Part shown: positions 18,446 to 27,068 of the stretch, piece by piece
Layout of the letters: each line of letters opens with the position of its first letter
Position numbering within the stretch: the stretch's first letter is position 1
NCBI GenBank assembly: GCA_002790835.1
Contig: PFVX01000083.1
Location: 1-64,000, forward strand
DNA from: a bacterium CG_4_9_14_3_um_filter_65_15
GTDB lineage: Bacteria; Krumholzibacteriota; Krumholzibacteriia; LZORAL124-64-63
Direction of reading: 5' to 3'
DNA: 64,000 bases
Position numbers and translations under genes: made by a program
The notes under the pieces: model-generated
Database searches by the model: none
Told to the model about the DNA's origin: nothing
The model's input: only the letters and a program-made list of their open reading frames with translations

Positions 18446-20448
18446 TCCTCACCTCCCTGTACGCCTGCGGGATGGCACATGGCACAGTCTCGACCGGCGA
18501 ACGGATCATGACGGTTGGGCAGTATGAGGCCCGCTTCATCGGACACATGGGGATCGTGACACTCGGTACAGTTCAAGCCCGCACCGGACCGACCCAGATG
18601 GGCGTCCAGGAAATCCTCGTCCTCGCCATCGTGACATTCCAGGCACAAGGTGGCGACCTCCGCTCTCAAAAGAGCCGGATGGTCCGTGCGATGGGGATCA
18701 TGGCAGGTCAGGCACTCGCCGTCGGCTGCCGGCGGATGGACATGGTCGCCCTGCAACTGCTCGCGGAGTTCCCGATGACAATTGAAACAGAGTTCCGGGG
18801 CATTTTCCGCCAGCAAGGCCTTCAGCCGACCGCCGTGGGGCAGATGACAGGAGGTGCAGGCGCTCTGGACTAACGGCTTGTGGACACTGCCGCCGGCCAC
18901 CGGGGCAGACTCCATGTCGTCGTGACAGTCCCGGCACAGGTCGCCCTGGGGTTTGACCAGCATGCCCGGCTCCATGGAACCGTGCGGCTGGTGACACTGG
19001 GTGCAGTCGTCGTCTTCCATGGGCGGATGGGCGACATCGCCTTCCATGTCGGTGCGCACCTGTTCATGGCAAGTGAGGCAGGTCTCCGCCCCCTTACGCT
19101 GCAAAAGCGCGGGCTGCGTCGATTGGTGGGGAAGATGGCAATCCAGGCACTGGCCCCGAACCACCGGCTGGTGGGTCTGGGTCAAGGTCAGCCATTCTTC
19201 CGGCTCGTCGTGACAATCCTGGCAAAGGGCCTTGACCGAACCGCGCACCAGACCCGCCTCCTGTGTTCCATGGGGATCATGGCAAGACAGGCATTCGCCA
19301 TCGGCGAAGGGAGAATGCACCGAGACCGCATCCTCCGCAGGGGTCGTATTCTCATGGCAACGGGAGCACAGCTGGGTTCCCGATTCGGCCAGCAAGTGGT
19401 CCGCGACCTTGCCGTGGCCCCTGTGGCAGGCCAGGCAATCCTTGCGGGCGGGATCGTGGGGATGGGCGGAGTTCACCTTATCCCCGATGTCGTCGTGGCA
19501 CTCCAGGCAAGCCGTGCCGACCGAGGCCGGCAGCAGATGTTCGCCCGTGGCCGCGTGGGGAACATGGCAGGCCAGGCAATCCCCCTCGGCCACCGGATCG
19601 TGGGTTCCGGGGGGCGCCAGCTCGCCCAGGTCGTGACATTCCATGCACATCGCTTCAGCCGAATCGGCATTCAAGGCCAGGGGATCGTCGGCCTCCGGCC
19701 CGGCATGGCAGGATGTGCACTCCCCATCGGTCATCGGGGGGTGGCTGGACCGCCGCATCAAACCGCCGGAGTCGGAAGAGTGGGGCGTGTGGCAACCCAG
19801 GCAATCCCGGCCGGCCAGGTCGAAGCCGTCATGGGCTGCGACCAGCTTCTTCTGCTTGGCGTCGTGGCACCGGGCGCAGAGCGCGTCCGGTTCGTCGACC
19901 AGCAGGTGCGGGTGATCGCTGCCGTGGATCTCATGGCACGCTGCGCAACCATCCTTGGCCAAAGGAGCATGATGGTGGGAGCGTTCGAACGGCTCGGCGT
20001 CGTGACACAGGAAGCAGGCTTGATCTCCGTCGGCGGCCAGCAGATTCGGAAAATCCGTGCCGTGAGGGTCGTGGCAGGCATCGCAGCGGCCCTGGGCAAC
20101 CGGCCCGTGCAGGTTTCCCCTCGCCAGACCCAGGTCGGCTTCCTGGTGGCACAGCAGGCACAGCTGGCGGCCCGTCTCCTTCAGTCGCAGGGCCCCGACC
20201 AGACCGTGGGACTTGTGGCAGCTCTGGCATTCCTTGTCGGCCACCGGTTTGTGGGGCCGCGAACCGACCTGGAAATCCTTCTCATGACAACTCAGGCAGT
20301 CGCCCTTCTTGCTGAAGCGACGTCCCCGCTGGATCTGGGCGTCCGCGGCGGCGACATCCAGCAGGAGCGCCCCGATTGCGATCAACAGGACCCCGGTCAT
20401 CCAGCTCCCGCCTCGTCGGAATTCCCTGGCCCGGACCGGAATCCTCAT
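18442..20448 (-). CDS. 26-haem c-type cytochrome (paired-CXXCH repeats)
   Basis: 668 aa with 26 CXXCH motifs. The ATG at 20448 overlaps the parvulin gene's stop (ATGA); open frame continues upstream but inside that gene. A hydrophobic leader at about residues 18-36 ends AAADAQ. The rest is roughly 13 repeats of about 48 residues, each with a GECxSCHDPHG-type site and an LCxxCHD-type site. Nearly all non-haem sequence is linker, giving about one haem per 25 residues. It is coupled by ATGA to the 16-haem gene. Such a string could span the periplasm or act as a haem wire; exact location is unknown. Confidence 0.9.
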   Translation of the reverse strand: MRIPVRAREFRRGGSWMTGVLLIAIGALLLDVAAADAQIQRGRRFSKKGDCLSCHEKDFQVGSRPHKPVADKECQSCHKSHGLVGALRLKETGRQLCLLCHQEADLGLARGNLHGPVAQGRCDACHDPHGTDFPNLLAADGDQACFLCHDAEPFERSHHHAPLAKDGCAACHEIHGSDHPHLLVDEPDALCARCHDAKQKKLVAAHDGFDLAGRDCLGCHTPHSSDSGGLMRRSSHPPMTDGECTSCHAGPEADDPLALNADSAEAMCMECHDLGELAPPGTHDPVAEGDCLACHVPHAATGEHLLPASVGTACLECHDDIGDKVNSAHPHDPARKDCLACHRGHGKVADHLLAESGTQLCSRCHENTTPAEDAVSVHSPFADGECLSCHDPHGTQEAGLVRGSVKALCQDCHDEPEEWLTLTQTHQPVVRGQCLDCHLPHQSTQPALLQRKGAETCLTCHEQVRTDMEGDVAHPPMEDDDCTQCHQPHGSMEPGMLVKPQGDLCRDCHDDMESAPVAGGSVHKPLVQSACTSCHLPHGGRLKALLAENAPELCFNCHRELREQLQGDHVHPPAADGECLTCHDPHRTDHPALLRAEVATLCLECHDGEDEDFLDAHLGRSGAGLNCTECHDPHVSDEAGLILPNRHDPFAGRDCAMCHPAGVQGGEE

Positions 20449-22154
20449 GACCCTGACTCCTCGGAGGGATTGAAGTATTTTTTGATCCTGTCCTCGTGGC
20501 GGACGATGGTGGAACGGGATTTCAACTTGTCCAGCAATTCGTCCAGACGGTCGTTGAACTTCTCCTGGTAGATGACCTTGCGGATGTCCATCTCCACATC
20601 CTCCAGGGGCGGCGGAGTCCCGGGCCTCTGATCGGCCAGCTGGAAGACCATCCAACCCATGGGCATCTCCACAGCCTGGCTGCTCTGCCCCACCTGCATG
20701 TTTTCCAGCTGGTCACGGAACGGTTTGGACAACTGATCCGTGCTGATGTAGGCCGACTTGCCGGGGGTAAAATCGGTGTTGGGGTTGTTAAGCCCGAACA
20801 CAAAGCCGAAGTCCGCGCCGGCCGCGAGTTTTTGGGAGGCCTCCTTGGCCTGGGCCTCGTCGTCGAGAATCAGAATCTCCAGCCGGACCTCGTCGGGACC
20901 ACGGAAGCGATCCAGGTTCTTCTGGTAGAACTCCTCGAACTCCCCCTTCTTGAACGTGATGCGGGAGGCGACGGCGTCGTTGAGATAGGCCTGGATGAGA
21001 AGCTGTTCCCAATCGGTGTCCACCCGTTTCTGGACGTCCGCCCGCTCCGGGTACCCTTCCTGGGAAGCCAGATACCCCAGCACCAGGCCGCGCTTCTTTT
21101 CCGTGCGCGCGGCGGCCATGATCGCGGCGAAGGGTCGGGAGTTGTCCGTCATGGCTTCGTGGGAAACGGCCTTGCGCAACTCCGCCTCGGTGACCACCGG
21201 GCCGTCGGCAAGGAAAAGCACCGGTCGCGCACTCTCGCCGACGAAGGATCCCTGGAGTACCTGGGCCGAATCGGCCGCGATGGCGAACAGGGCGTTCATG
21301 TCCTCGTTCACCGGCACCTTGGCCATGGTCCGGGCGAGGAACGCGTCCCAGTCCCGCTGCCTCAGGATTCCCAGAACGGCGGCCGCGGACTTGTCGTGGA
21401 CCTTGGCGAAGGATTCCTCGTCCACAGGGGTGCGTTGTTCCACCCGCACGAAGGTGAAGGATTCCCGGAAAGGGAACACGGGGGAGATGTCCCCCACCCC
21501 GAGGGTCCGCACCTGGTCACGCAGGACGTTTTCGATGTCGGCCCAGTGCAGAAGTTTGAACAAACCGCCGTTGAGCTTCTTGGTGTCCAGTGACACCGCT
21601 CGGGCCAGGGAATCCATGTCCGCCCCCGCCAGCACCTCGGCCCGCAACTGCTCGGCTTCCTCGCGCGTGCGCACCGAGACCTGACGCAGCTGGATCCGCC
21701 AGTAGTAGCGGTCGAAGAAGGCCCGCACCGAATCCTCCGGGGCCGACTCGCGGTAGGTGAAGTTGTCCTTCACGTAGGCCTGGATGGCGTACTGCCGCTC
21801 CTTGTCCGCCGCGAATTCCAGCACCTCGGGTTCCTGGTCCATACCGGAGGCCAAGGCATCCTGCAGCAGGAGCAGGTCGTTCACCCGCTTTTCCAGGTAG
21901 CGATAGACCAGCCCCTGGCCGCTCGCCGCCAACTTCCCGCTCTGATGGGCTTCCAGCACCATGGCATCCAGATCGGCAACGGTGATGGGATCCTCGTTGA
22001 CGAGGATCAGGGTGTCCCCGGGCGCTTGCTCCTGTGCGACGACGGGTGATGTCGCAACCAGGAGGACCAGCAATGCCGACAGAAAAACCCAGCCACCCAT
22101 CGGACGTCGTTTGTTGCCGATGGTGACGGAGCGGAGCATCGAGTTGCAGATCAT
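20445..22154 (-). CDS. Periplasmic double-parvulin peptidyl-prolyl isomerase (SurA/PpiC-like)
   Basis: 569 aa. Signal peptide at about residues 22-41 (ends VVAQ), a helical SurA-N-like region beginning ILVNEDPITVADLD, then two parvulin-like domains at about residues 148-245 (QLRQVSVRTREEAEQL...) and 415-515 (RLEILILDDEAQAKEA...). Lys/Arg-rich C terminus. It is ATGA-coupled on both sides, to the lipoprotein gene upstream and to the 26-haem cytochrome downstream. This placement suggests a dedicated chaperone for the cytochromes or barrel of this locus. Prolyl isomerases are known beside Geobacter nanowire cytochrome genes (recalled knowledge). Catalytic activity of the parvulin domains cannot be judged. 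Confidence 0.8.
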   Translation of the reverse strand: MICNSMLRSVTIGNKRRPMGGWVFLSALLVLLVATSPVVAQEQAPGDTLILVNEDPITVADLDAMVLEAHQSGKLAASGQGLVYRYLEKRVNDLLLLQDALASGMDQEPEVLEFAADKERQYAIQAYVKDNFTYRESAPEDSVRAFFDRYYWRIQLRQVSVRTREEAEQLRAEVLAGADMDSLARAVSLDTKKLNGGLFKLLHWADIENVLRDQVRTLGVGDISPVFPFRESFTFVRVEQRTPVDEESFAKVHDKSAAAVLGILRQRDWDAFLARTMAKVPVNEDMNALFAIAADSAQVLQGSFVGESARPVLFLADGPVVTEAELRKAVSHEAMTDNSRPFAAIMAAARTEKKRGLVLGYLASQEGYPERADVQKRVDTDWEQLLIQAYLNDAVASRITFKKGEFEEFYQKNLDRFRGPDEVRLEILILDDEAQAKEASQKLAAGADFGFVFGLNNPNTDFTPGKSAYISTDQLSKPFRDQLENMQVGQSSQAVEMPMGWMVFQLADQRPGTPPPLEDVEMDIRKVIYQEKFNDRLDELLDKLKSRSTIVRHEDRIKKYFNPSEESGS

Positions 22155-23215
22155 GGTGACCTTTCTTGTTCCTGCAGCGGCAGGTTGTTTTGCAGATCCT
22201 TCACGAATTCATCACACATGACCGAAACCAGGTCGGTCAGAGCATGGACCCGGCTCTGTTGAAACCAACCTTCGTGGTCATTCCCGGCCTTTGCCAGTTC
22301 CCGGGCCAGGAACACTCGCCCGGTGCGGGCGTCCAAAACACGCAGACCAAGTGCCGCGCGGGGAACACTGGTGATCTGATCTCCTACAGCCTGATTCAGG
22401 ACATCCACCGTGCCGGTGGCCACGGCTACGAGGGAGTAGCTGCGACCCAGGTCCAGCAAATTCTCTCGATCGACGGCTCCGCGGTAGGCCGTCTCGCGGA
22501 CCAACTGTCGCGTGCGGATGAATCCCGGCTCCAGGACATCGTATCCGGCCTTCATCAGGCTGGTGACCAGGATCCCGCTGCAAACAGCCCCCGCGTTGTC
22601 CGACTCCGAAAGGTTGTCCAGGGCGACGACGGCGATTCGAGGACCGGCGGCGGAAGGGAGACCCGGTTCCGGCAACGGCAACAGACCCGTCAAGGCCGCA
22701 TCCACCAGGTCGGTTCCCAGGGTGGCCAGGGAATCAACGCGCCCCATGCCAAGCCAGCCGACCCGACCCTCACCCGTGCGCCCCAGGCTGATCGAGCGAA
22801 CCAGGGTCCCGGTCGCCGGATCCAGCACCCGCAGGGACAGGCCCAGTTCGGGGGCAGGCGGCGCGCCGTACACATCCCAGGAGCCCGTCAGGAGAAAATC
22901 CAGGTCCAATTCCGCAGCGAGTTGGCGGGCATCGGCGTCGCCGATCATGCCGCGGCTGCGGATCCGGTTCCGGCGCAGGACCGGCCGCAGGGAATCGCCG
23001 GCGATCACCGTCAACCCGGAGGCGGTGAGCCCCTCCAGAAGCAGGGGCCGCAACAGATTCGCCGCGACGTCGCTCCGGCAATTGTTTGCGAACGGCAGGA
23101 CCCCAATGCGGATGCGGGCGGCCGACGGGGCGGTCCCGGCCGGGCGGTTCCCCGTCCCTGCACAACCGGCCCAGAGTACCGGCAGCACCAGGATCATCCA
23201 CAGTGCAGGCTTCAC
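22151..23215 (-). CDS. Lipoprotein with tandem CsgG/GNA1162-like domains
   Basis: 354 aa from a GTG at 23215, chosen because AGGAG lies nine bases upstream; a longer frame would overlap the preceding gene. The hydrophobic leader ends LWAGC, a probable lipidation site. Two similar domains follow, each starting with a strand like IGVLPFANN or IAVVALDNLSES, then a helix, LxVLDPxTG or LRVLDARTG, and a closing helix. This is the pattern of CsgG/GNA1162/TolB-N-like outer-membrane lipoproteins. CsgG forms the curli export pore, but the membrane hairpins cannot be confirmed here. It overlaps the parvulin start by ATGA. Confidence 0.65.
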   Translation of the reverse strand: MKPALWMILVLPVLWAGCAGTGNRPAGTAPSAARIRIGVLPFANNCRSDVAANLLRPLLLEGLTASGLTVIAGDSLRPVLRRNRIRSRGMIGDADARQLAAELDLDFLLTGSWDVYGAPPAPELGLSLRVLDPATGTLVRSISLGRTGEGRVGWLGMGRVDSLATLGTDLVDAALTGLLPLPEPGLPSAAGPRIAVVALDNLSESDNAGAVCSGILVTSLMKAGYDVLEPGFIRTRQLVRETAYRGAVDRENLLDLGRSYSLVAVATGTVDVLNQAVGDQITSVPRAALGLRVLDARTGRVFLARELAKAGNDHEGWFQQSRVHALTDLVSVMCDEFVKDLQNNLPLQEQERSP

Positions 23216-23232
23216 ACGCAACTTCTCCTGCC

Positions 23233-23802
23233 TCAATCGAGCAAGGTGCCGAGGCACTTGTCAAGGCACTTGCGGGTGACTTCCCCGCGCGAGGCCTGGC
23301 TGGTTCCCAGTAGCGAGGACCAAAAGCCCTGGCTGTCCTCCGATTGGGTGACCGACCACACCGTTTCGCCCGTCTCGGTCTCCACCAGCCGCAGCACGAC
23401 CGTCACCACGCTGACGTTGTTGGAGCCGCTGCGGACCGAGGCCGATTCGCTCACCGAACCCAGGAACAGGCCCTGGACGCCCAGTTCCCGCCCCACCTGG
23501 GTGATCTGGTCCCGGGTCAACTCCGCCGTGCGGATCACACCCACCTTGCTCAAGGCGTTGGCCACCTCGCCCGGTTCGGCCACGGTGAAAGATTCGCTGG
23601 CCAGCAGCGAGTTGACCAAATAACGCGTGGCCCTGGCGCCGGCCCCTTGCTCTCCCGAGAGATTCTCGAAGGGAACGACTCCGACCTTCTCGATGAAGGA
23701 GAAATCGAATTCGGGATGGATGAACCTCTCTCCCCCCGTACCCCCGCAACCGGCGCAGAACAGCAGCAGCCCCAGTATCAGATATCCCTTTTTCTTCGTC
23801 AT
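23233..23802 (-). CDS. Lipoprotein, single CsgG/GNA1162-like domain
   Basis: 189 aa from ATG 23802 (MTKKKGYLI), the start that gives a normal lipoprotein signal with lipobox LFCAGC. The domain starts VGVVPFENLSGEQG and contains LRLVETETGETVWSV, the same layout as each half of the neighbouring 354-aa lipoprotein, so the pair looks like a duplication family. At under 200 residues it is shorter than CsgG and may lack a full pore-forming insert. It lies between the barrel gene (19-base gap) and the tandem-domain lipoprotein, all inside the cytochrome operon. Confidence 0.65.
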   Translation of the reverse strand: MTKKKGYLILGLLLFCAGCGGTGGERFIHPEFDFSFIEKVGVVPFENLSGEQGAGARATRYLVNSLLASESFTVAEPGEVANALSKVGVIRTAELTRDQITQVGRELGVQGLFLGSVSESASVRSGSNNVSVVTVVLRLVETETGETVWSVTQSEDSQGFWSSLLGTSQASRGEVTRKCLDKCLGTLLD

Positions 23803-23821
23803 ACTCGCCGCCTGTCCGGAT

Positions 23822-25891
23822 TCAGAACGTGGCCCTAAATCCCTGTTGAATGGAAACGGTCTTGGCACCGCCACCTCCCGTCAAATCCACCTGGGCGATC
23901 CTCAGGTAAAGATAACTGCGCCTGTTCAGATCCAAGTTCAGATTGAGGCTCCACCGCCTGCTGGTGACCACCCCGTCGGTCCGCAAATCGTAGGCTTGCC
24001 CGGATAGCTTCAACGAGGGCAACACGTTCCACCCCAGAAGGATATCACGAATCACCGATTCGCTTCTCTCCGAAACTCCCTGGATACTCATCCGCATGGA
24101 GAGATTCGACCCCGGCCGCCAGTCCACACCGGCGGTGCCCGTGCGACGCAGGCGAATTCCCGGTTCGCTTGCCGTGGTGCTTTCCTGGTAACGTGCCAGC
24201 AAGGACAGCTGAAGATTGCGCCGCAGAGACGACTCCAATCCCGCCTGGTTGAACCAGCTGTCGACAATCCGGTCGACCAGCAGATCATTGCTGCGGGACA
24301 GGCCCTGACTGAGCCTTGCATCCAACCCCGGCAGCAAGGCCAGGTTGTTGTCCAGGCTCGCGCTGCGGATGTCACGGGAGGCCGCCCCGTTCAGATCAGA
24401 ATTCCGCTGGCTGGCGGACAGGGCCCCCCACCAGCCGGGAGCGGGCTTGAAGATCATGGTGTAGCCGAGGGACACTTCCTGCTGAGTTGCCTCGTCCCCG
24501 TTGCCCTGCTGGTCGGAATATTCCAGCCGCAGATTGTGGGCCAGGACGGCCGACGGAGTGAAACCCAGTCGCCAGCCCAGGCCGGTCCGGGTTCGGTCAC
24601 CTTCGGTGCCCATGATTTCGCTGTGCTGCAGGGACGCGTCGAGGCTGCTCTCCCACCGTTCGGAAAAACGATAGGCCGCCCGACCGTCGAACAGATTGAT
24701 GGCCGAAATCCGTCGCTGGTGGCCCATGGCCGCGCGCTGACGCAAAGCATCCACCTCGGTGACGAAAATCTCCGCGATCTGGTTCAGCCCAGCGTTGACC
24801 ACCTTGATGTAACGCCGGTCGACGGCGGAAAAGGTGATCTCGTAACGGTTCAAGGCCGGGTTGAAGACCTGACCCGGGAAAGATGTCCACAGTTCCCAGG
24901 TGAGGTTGTCTTCGGAGATATAGACCTGCCAGGTGACCTGGTCCCCCGACGGCCGGTCGGTGTAGACGTAGATCGCACCCACCGGCAAAGGCGCCCCCAG
25001 GTCCAAGCCCAGGTTGATGTCGATGTTGCCCCCGCCGATGTCGATGGCCGGGTCGGTGGCATCGGTGGTGTTGCCGTCGATCAAGCCGGACACTTCGTCC
25101 AGAGGGTCCAGATCCGGGCCGTCGTCCCGGGCATAGAGACCGGCGGTGGCGGGGGTACGTTCCAGCACCACGCCCCCGGAAAGGACCTCGTCATTCTGGT
25201 CCTGGTACTGGGAAGACAAACTGCCGGTCAGAGTCAGGCGGCCGTCAGCCCCACTCCCCCGTTGTCCGCTCCAGCGCAGCGTGTGCCGGCGGTTGACCGA
25301 CGAAAGGCCGCTGATGACGTTTTCGCTTGCGAGCCGGGAGAATTGGTAGGAATAGGTGCTGCCATTGCGCCCGTAATCGGCCCCGGCCTGGAAGCGCCTG
25401 TTGCGGATATTCTGGGCCTCCGGCTGGTCCGGATAGAATGTGTGCTGGTCGCCGTAGCTCAACCTGACCAAAGGCAGGTTGGTGTCCACGGATTGGGCCT
25501 GGAACTGCAGGTCTCGGGTGACGATGGCCGCGTCGTTGCTGGTGGTCACGCGACGGCGGGAGCCCGTGGCGCCGAACAGGAAGAGGGGATTGCGCCAGCG
25601 CAGATTTCCCGAGGGCAGGATTTCTTCCCGATAAGTGCCCAGGGTGAGATCCAGGTCCTGGTCGAAGCGGTAGTATCTCAATCCCAGGTCCAGGTCCAGC
25701 CGGGGCGCCAGGGACTTGCGGAAGGTGCCGTTGAATTCCTGCCGAAAAGTATCCTGTTTGCGGGCGTCGATCTCGGATTGGACCCGGGCCAGGTCCACGA
25801 ATCCCCCGAAAGGACTGAAGGCAGACGCCTGGGCGTCGTGCCGCGCGCACAATGCCAGGATGACGAGGATGCCGGCCAGGATGCGATTCAC
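23822..25891 (-). CDS. Outer-membrane beta-barrel with discoidin-like insert (putative porin of the cytochrome conduit)
   Basis: 689 aa from GTG 25891, with GGAG five bases upstream; a TTG at 25906 is less well supported. Signal peptide ends AQASA. Alternating amphipathic strands rich in Tyr/Arg/Ser fill the N-terminal ~250 and C-terminal ~300 residues, and the chain ends in Phe (GFRATF), the classic barrel-assembly signal. Between them, about residues 270-390, is a soluble domain (INLGLDLGAPLPVGAIYVYT, WQVYISEDNLTWELW, RRYIKVVNAG) that resembles F5/8-type-C or discoidin folds. Being surrounded by cytochrome genes, it fits the porin of a porin-cytochrome complex. It is not a recognisable MtrB sequence by eye. 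Confidence 0.7.
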   Translation of the reverse strand: MNRILAGILVILALCARHDAQASAFSPFGGFVDLARVQSEIDARKQDTFRQEFNGTFRKSLAPRLDLDLGLRYYRFDQDLDLTLGTYREEILPSGNLRWRNPLFLFGATGSRRRVTTSNDAAIVTRDLQFQAQSVDTNLPLVRLSYGDQHTFYPDQPEAQNIRNRRFQAGADYGRNGSTYSYQFSRLASENVISGLSSVNRRHTLRWSGQRGSGADGRLTLTGSLSSQYQDQNDEVLSGGVVLERTPATAGLYARDDGPDLDPLDEVSGLIDGNTTDATDPAIDIGGGNIDINLGLDLGAPLPVGAIYVYTDRPSGDQVTWQVYISEDNLTWELWTSFPGQVFNPALNRYEITFSAVDRRYIKVVNAGLNQIAEIFVTEVDALRQRAAMGHQRRISAINLFDGRAAYRFSERWESSLDASLQHSEIMGTEGDRTRTGLGWRLGFTPSAVLAHNLRLEYSDQQGNGDEATQQEVSLGYTMIFKPAPGWWGALSASQRNSDLNGAASRDIRSASLDNNLALLPGLDARLSQGLSRSNDLLVDRIVDSWFNQAGLESSLRRNLQLSLLARYQESTTASEPGIRLRRTGTAGVDWRPGSNLSMRMSIQGVSERSESVIRDILLGWNVLPSLKLSGQAYDLRTDGVVTSRRWSLNLNLDLNRRSYLYLRIAQVDLTGGGGAKTVSIQQGFRATF

Positions 25892-25946
25892 CGGTTCTCC
25901 AAACAACGGGTAACCATGAAAATGGGTACCCGGCCCCCAATCGTGA

Positions 25947-25980
25947 TCCGACGCCCGGGCGGTTAAACCCGGGCGTCGGA
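25947..25980. terminator. Strong hairpin between the OmcS-like gene and the barrel gene
   Basis: A perfect 13-base inverted repeat (TCCGACGCCCGGG and its complement) with an 8-base loop. No T-run follows on the minus strand, so it is probably not a simple terminator. A partial terminator or RNA-stability element that gives more of the upstream hexahaem message than of the downstream conduit genes would fit the position. Confidence 0.6.
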
Positions 25981-26021
25981 AAGTTTACCACAATAATATC
26001 TCTCGATCCCTGGGTTTCAAC

Positions 26022-27068
26022 CTAGGGAGCGATCGTGTCGAAGGCGTCCTTGTTGTGGCACTTGTTGCACAGCGAGCGCTGGTTCGGGCTGGCATAGGGA
26101 TCGGGGATCGCGTACGAACCCGATATCGCGCCGTCCTCTTCCAGCAGGGTCACGCTGAAGTCCCAGCGACCGGCGTCCGGAGCCGAGCTGGCGTGGGCGC
26201 GGTGGCAGGTGATGCAGGACACCTGGCTGCCGGCGCCGGGGCCAGCGGTGCTACTGGTGGTGTTGGCCGCATCCTCGAAGGGAACCTCGGCCAGGTAGGC
26301 CGAGGCGGCGAGGCCACCGGTCTGATCTTCGGTGCCATTGTACTGGTTGTAGGTCTGGGCGATGGTCCCACCCAGGGTTATGCCCGAGGGGTGGATCAGC
26401 TTGGTGCCGTTGGCATGGAAGTCGCCGTGGCAGTTGCCGCACCAGGCCGACATGCCGCCCTTATAGGCGGTATGGCTGGTCTGGGACTCGGAACCGAAGA
26501 AAACAGCCAGACCCTCGGCGTCGGGGGCCGGGTTGGTAAAGTTCGCGATCCCGCCCTGGACCACGCGACCGGCGCCGTACAGGAACCGGAAGTCGCTGGT
26601 GCCGTGGGGATCGTGGCAGCTCGTGCAGCCCATGGCGCTGGCGGGGAAGGATCCGCCCGGTGATGTGGTGAGGGTTTCGTCCGCTTGCAGCCCGTGACCG
26701 GGGGCGTTCAGGTTGTGGCCGGCGGCGTCGCCACCGATGGGGTTGCTGGCCCCGCCATGGCCGTCGTTCAGGTTGTCTTCCAACAGGAACACGAAGTTAC
26801 CGGCACCCTTCATGGCCGGGGGGGCCAGAGGATCGGCGCCCAGGGGTTTGTCCAGGTGGTCGTGGCAGGCGATGCAAACGTCGCTGGGCGTGGCGTCGAC
26901 GAGCAGCCACGGGTTGCCGTTGGGGCTGTCGGGATCGACGAGTTGGCCGTTCTGGCTGTTGTGCATGGTGTGGCAGCCGTTGCAATGGGCAACGCCGCCA
27001 TCATGGAATGCGAGGGCCGTGCCGGCGATGAAGCAGAGCCCCAGGGTGATGACAAAAGTCTTCCTCAT
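26022..27068 (-). CDS. OmcS-like hexahaem cytochrome, paralogue 2 (putative nanowire subunit)
   Basis: 348 aa, six CXXCH motifs: CNGCH, CIACH, CTSCH, CGNCH, CITCH, CNKCH. Signal peptide ends TALA, and the mature protein begins FHDGGVAHCNGCHTMHNSQ, nearly the start I recall for Geobacter OmcS. Further shared landmarks are AAGHN, SPGGSFPA, CTSCHDPHG, GMSAWCGNCHGDFH, the IAQTYNQYNG block, ASAYLAEVPFE, CHRAHASS and the terminal RSLCNKCHNKD. It is shorter than OmcS by about 80 residues. OmcS assembles into conductive extracellular filaments; conservation of all six motifs makes that role plausible here. ATGA-coupled to the NHL gene; a GGAGG site lies seven bases before its ATG. Confidence 0.9.
   Translation of the reverse strand: MRKTFVITLGLCFIAGTALAFHDGGVAHCNGCHTMHNSQNGQLVDPDSPNGNPWLLVDATPSDVCIACHDHLDKPLGADPLAPPAMKGAGNFVFLLEDNLNDGHGGASNPIGGDAAGHNLNAPGHGLQADETLTTSPGGSFPASAMGCTSCHDPHGTSDFRFLYGAGRVVQGGIANFTNPAPDAEGLAVFFGSESQTSHTAYKGGMSAWCGNCHGDFHANGTKLIHPSGITLGGTIAQTYNQYNGTEDQTGGLAASAYLAEVPFEDAANTTSSTAGPGAGSQVSCITCHRAHASSAPDAGRWDFSVTLLEEDGAISGSYAIPDPYASPNQRSLCNKCHNKDAFDTIAP

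Noticed and set aside
18442-20448. Possible DNA-level repeat array or CRISPR in the 26-haem gene
   Set aside because: The regularity comes from repeated CXXCH-coding sequence at the protein level. The DNA repeats are imperfect and there are no unique equal-length spacers.
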